Of a stretch of DNA of 64,000 bases, positions 60,046-64,000 are shown one piece after another (position 1 is the stretch's first letter; each line of letters begins with the position of its first letter). A model generated the notes under the pieces. It was not told the DNA's origin. It made no database searches and saw only the letters and a list, made by a program, of their open reading frames with translations. Origin of the DNA: Pelagibacterium sp. 26DY04 (lineage in GTDB: Bacteria; Pseudomonadota; Alphaproteobacteria; Rhizobiales; Devosiaceae); assembly GCF_031202305.1 (NCBI RefSeq), contig NZ_CP101731.1:3336001-3400000 (forward strand), in the 5' to 3' direction. The translations under genes were made by a program, and so were the position numbers.

Positions 60046-61215
60046 ATGACTGCGACTGCCCGCCCCGAAGTTCTCGCACTCTCGTCCTCGCGCATCCGCG
60101 ACATAGCCAATGCCGGCATGGGGCGCTCCGATATCGCCGCGTTCTGGTTCGGCGAAGGTGACGAGGTCACCCCCCAATTCATCCGGGACGCAGCGCAGAA
60201 AGCGATCTCGGATGGCGAAACCTTTTACGTCCACAATCTGGGCCTCCCGGCACTGCGTGAGGCGATTGCCACCTATGAGAGCAAGCTGCAGGGCTTTGCT
60301 TCGTCTCCCGATCGGATCGCGGTCACCGGATCTGGTGTCTCGGCGTTGATGATCGCCAACCAGCTCGTCGTTTCGCCGGGGAGCAAGGTGGTTGTCGTTA
60401 CCCCCATCTGGCCCAATATCGCCGAGGCGCCGCGCCTGATCGGGGCGGAGGTCACCCGCTTTGCTCTCGGCGTGGAGAACGGTCGCTGGACGCTCGATCT
60501 CGATCGGCTGCTCGAGACGCTGACGCCCGATACGCGGATGCTGATCATCAACGCGCCGAACAACCCCACCGGCTTTACGCTCGATGCCGAGGCCCAGCGC
60601 GCGATTCTTGCCCATTGCCGCAAGCATGGCATCTGGATCTTGAGCGATGAGGTTTATGAGCGGTTGGTCTTCGATGGCGGCGCGGCGGCGCCCTCCATGC
60701 TCGTCCATGCCGGGCCTGAAGACCGGGTGATCAGGGTCAATTCGTTCTCGAAAGCCTGGCGCATGACCGGCTGGCGGCTCGGCTGGCTGACCCTCCCGGA
60801 AACCATGATGCCGGATGTGCCCAAGGTGATCGAATACAACACCTCCTGCGCTCCGGCTTTTATCCAGAAAGGGGGTATCGCCGCGCTCAGCGATCCGCGC
60901 GGCGAGCAATCGGTCGCCGAACTCAGGGCCGGGCTTTCGGCCTCACGCAAGCTGCTGCTCGACGGGCTGGACCATCTGGGCGGCATCGAAGCGCCACGCA
61001 GCGACGGGGCCATGTACGCCTTCTTCCGCATCGAAGGCGAAACCGACGACATGAATGTCGCCAAGACGCTGGTGACCGAACACGGCCTGGGCCTTGCGCC
61101 GGGCAGCGCCTTTGGGCCCGAGGGCGCTGGCTGGTTGCGCTGGTGCTTTGCCGCACGGCCCGAAAAGATCGCCACGGGCCTCGAACGGCTCGAGGCCTTC
61201 CTGCGCGCGCGTTAG
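60046..61215 (+). CDS. Class I/II PLP-dependent aminotransferase
   Basis: A 389-residue fold-type I enzyme. The PLP lysine is in NSFSKAWRMTGWRLGW, the conserved Asn/Pro in NAPNNPTGFT and the Asp/Tyr in LSDEVYERLVF. The C-terminal Arg (WLRWCFA) binds the substrate carboxylate. Its place after potI suggests use of a polyamine- or amino-acid-derived substrate, but the substrate is not predictable. Its stop overlaps the stop of the convergent hydrolase. Confidence 0.92.
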   Translation: MTATARPEVLALSSSRIRDIANAGMGRSDIAAFWFGEGDEVTPQFIRDAAQKAISDGETFYVHNLGLPALREAIATYESKLQGFASSPDRIAVTGSGVSALMIANQLVVSPGSKVVVVTPIWPNIAEAPRLIGAEVTRFALGVENGRWTLDLDRLLETLTPDTRMLIINAPNNPTGFTLDAEAQRAILAHCRKHGIWILSDEVYERLVFDGGAAAPSMLVHAGPEDRVIRVNSFSKAWRMTGWRLGWLTLPETMMPDVPKVIEYNTSCAPAFIQKGGIAALSDPRGEQSVAELRAGLSASRKLLLDGLDHLGGIEAPRSDGAMYAFFRIEGETDDMNVAKTLVTEHGLGLAPGSAFGPEGAGWLRWCFAARPEKIATGLERLEAFLRAR

Positions 61216-62108
61216 GCGTCCAGCGCCCCGAGACTGGCGTAGAAATTGACCATGTCGTCGAGCACCGGAGCGCGCCATCTGAGCATGGCGCCCAGCGCTG
61301 TTACGATTTCCATGTGTCCAATTCCGTCATAGTATCGCTCATCGACCGGCACGTTGTGCTCGCGCAGTTTCGCGGCAAGCGCCGTCGTGTTGTCGGTCTT
61401 GACGATCAGATCCAGATTGCCGGTCGCAAGGAACATGGGTGGGGCATCGGAGGTGACGAGCCTGACCGGCTGCGTGCCCTCGGGATTGGGCGCATAGCCG
61501 AACGCCGCCCGCACCTCGTTGAATTCGAAGGGGTAGAAATCATAGGGTCCGGCAAGCCCGGCTACGCCACGCACCTTGAGGCCGCACCCGGCATCTCTGA
61601 AAAACGAGGGATCGAGCCCCATCATCACGGCGTTGTAGGCGCCTGCGGAGTGCCCGGCCATGAAGAGCTTATCGGGGTTGCCGCCGAAGGTCGTGATATT
61701 GTCTTCCACCCATTTGGCGGCCACGGCCACATCGTAGAGGAAGGCCGGATAGGTGACTTCCGGCACCAAGCGATAATCGGGAATGACCGTGACGAAGCCG
61801 CGCGAGGCCAAGGCACGGCCGACGAAATCATATTCCCAGCGCTCGCCCCTGTTCCAGCCGCCGCCATAGATGAACATCACCACCGGCGCATTGGCGCTCG
61901 GGTTCTGCTTCACATAGACATCGAGCTTGCCGCGCGGCCCGCCGGCATAGGCGATGCCGTCACCGATCTTGACCACGCCGCCATCGACGGCGGTTGGCAG
62001 GTTGAAAGGGTCCATGAGCGATACGGCCTGGGCCTGGCTCGGCAATAGCCCCGCGCCCAAAGCGAACGCGCTCATCGAGCCGAGGAAAGAACGACGCGAA
62101 ATGTCCAT
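61212..62108 (-). CDS. Exported alpha/beta hydrolase (esterase-like)
   Basis: A 298-residue enzyme with a Tat-like signal (SRRSFLGSMSAFALGAGL). Nucleophile Ser is in MAGHSAGAYN, oxyanion-hole glycines in IYGGGWNRG and the His in DGIGHMEIV. It belongs to the carboxylesterase/kynurenine-formamidase-like group. It converges on the aminotransferase gene with a four-base stop overlap. Confidence 0.88.
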   Translation of the reverse strand: MDISRRSFLGSMSAFALGAGLLPSQAQAVSLMDPFNLPTAVDGGVVKIGDGIAYAGGPRGKLDVYVKQNPSANAPVVMFIYGGGWNRGERWEYDFVGRALASRGFVTVIPDYRLVPEVTYPAFLYDVAVAAKWVEDNITTFGGNPDKLFMAGHSAGAYNAVMMGLDPSFFRDAGCGLKVRGVAGLAGPYDFYPFEFNEVRAAFGYAPNPEGTQPVRLVTSDAPPMFLATGNLDLIVKTDNTTALAAKLREHNVPVDERYYDGIGHMEIVTALGAMLRWRAPVLDDMVNFYASLGALDA

Positions 62109-62282
62109 TTTCTATCTTGGTCAGAAGTGGCGACAGCAGCCTTCTCAATGGTCCAATAAGGCGACCAATTTTGGACCGCATAGCGGCACGCTGCGCCACA
62201 CGATTTAAGGTCGCGTTAACGAAAGCCGCACCGCGCGATGTTTAAGCCCCGATGGGGCTTGTGGTTTGTGTTTTTGGACAAC

Positions 62283-62310
62283 AAAAAGCCCCGCGTTTGC
62301 GGGGCTTTTT
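62283..62310. terminator. Bidirectional terminator beyond the rRNA operon
   Basis: AAAAAGCCCCGC (62283-62294) and GCGGGGCTTTTT (62299-62310) form a perfect 12-bp stem with T runs on both strands. It ends the leftward rRNA transcript. Confidence 0.9.
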
Positions 62311-62353
62311 GTTTTGTGTTTTGTATTGAGAAGGGTTTGACAGGCTTGTTAGA

Positions 62354-62468
62354 TCTGGCGGCGACCTACTCTCCCGTGCCTTGAGACACAGTACCATTGG
62401 CGCTGAAGTGTTTAACGGTCGAGTTCGGAATGGGATCGGGTTCTGGGCACTTCGCCATAGCCACCAGA
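62354..62468 (-). rRNA. 5S ribosomal RNA
   Basis: The minus strand begins TCTGGTGGCTATGGCGAAGT and contains CCGATCCCATTCCGAACTCG, the conserved 5S core; its two ends pair. It lies about 60 bases after the 23S 3' end. Confidence 0.95.
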
Positions 62469-62529
62469 TCAAACAAACCTGTCTGACGTGTAACTGGTCT
62501 TATGATCTTTACGATCATTGGTAAATGAG

Positions 62530-64000
<1,471 letters not shown>

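Overview
The window is high-GC DNA from an alphaproteobacterium, most likely Hyphomicrobiales and perhaps Devosiaceae. The genus is a guess. The support is an alpha-type LexA box (GTTC-N7-GTTC), a PotFGHI polyamine uptake cluster, the rRNA sequence, and gene types common on rhizobial and sphingomonad conjugative elements.

Layout. (1) From the left edge to about 49.6 kb is an integrated accessory element that looks like an ICE. Its 3' boundary abuts the 3' end of an initiator tRNA-Met gene (49607-49683). Its own backbone is visible only at 1-5.55 kb (a strawberry-notch-type methyltransferase, small hypothetical genes, a 710-residue ParB-domain protein) and at 48.5-49.2 kb (the start of ardC). 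(2) The antirestriction gene ardC has been cut into three pieces (49214-48567, 9576-9403, 5550-5410) by two separate insertions. Joined in order, the pieces give one open frame of ordinary ArdC length. (3) The first insertion (5551-9402) is a minimal Recombinase-In-Trio (RIT) element: three overlapping tyrosine recombinase genes between 38-bp inverted repeats. (4) The second insertion (9577-48567) is about 39 kb. It has a second, different recombinase trio at its left end and 110-bp imperfect inverted repeats at both ends. Between them it carries only cargo, and no DDE transposase is visible. This cargo-bearing RIT is the most unusual feature of the window.

Cargo of the 39-kb element. An arsenic operon (arsR, two unrelated arsenate reductases, acr3, arsH, an MFS exporter) is followed by a copper block. 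The copper block holds a heme-binding membrane protein, an 18-cysteine copper-storage-like protein, CopB and CopA ATPases, CueR, CopZ, a multicopper oxidase, a BNR-repeat protein, a FixH-like protein, an acyltransferase, two DUF305 proteins and small His/Cys-rich exported proteins. Next come an SOS-boxed umuDC pair, a plasmid-type set of small genes with a Phd/PemK-like toxin-antitoxin pair, and a cadmium/zinc/lead block. That last block holds a flavin monooxygenase, LspA, CcdA, a 36-codon linking ORF, SCO, PCuAC, a short CDF transporter, a ZntA-type ATPase, DsbB, DsbA and a CadR/PbrR-type regulator. MerR-family operators with 19-20-bp promoter spacing can be read directly upstream of copB, copA, copZ, zntA and dsbBA, so copper and cadmium-type genes form two local regulons, each with its regulator encoded nearby.

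(5) From 49.9 kb onward the DNA is ordinary chromosome: two aldo/keto reductases, a LysR regulator, small membrane and exported proteins, bacterioferritin with its ferredoxin, potFGHI, an aminotransferase, an alpha/beta hydrolase, and the 3' end of an rRNA operon (5S, partial 23S) on the minus strand.
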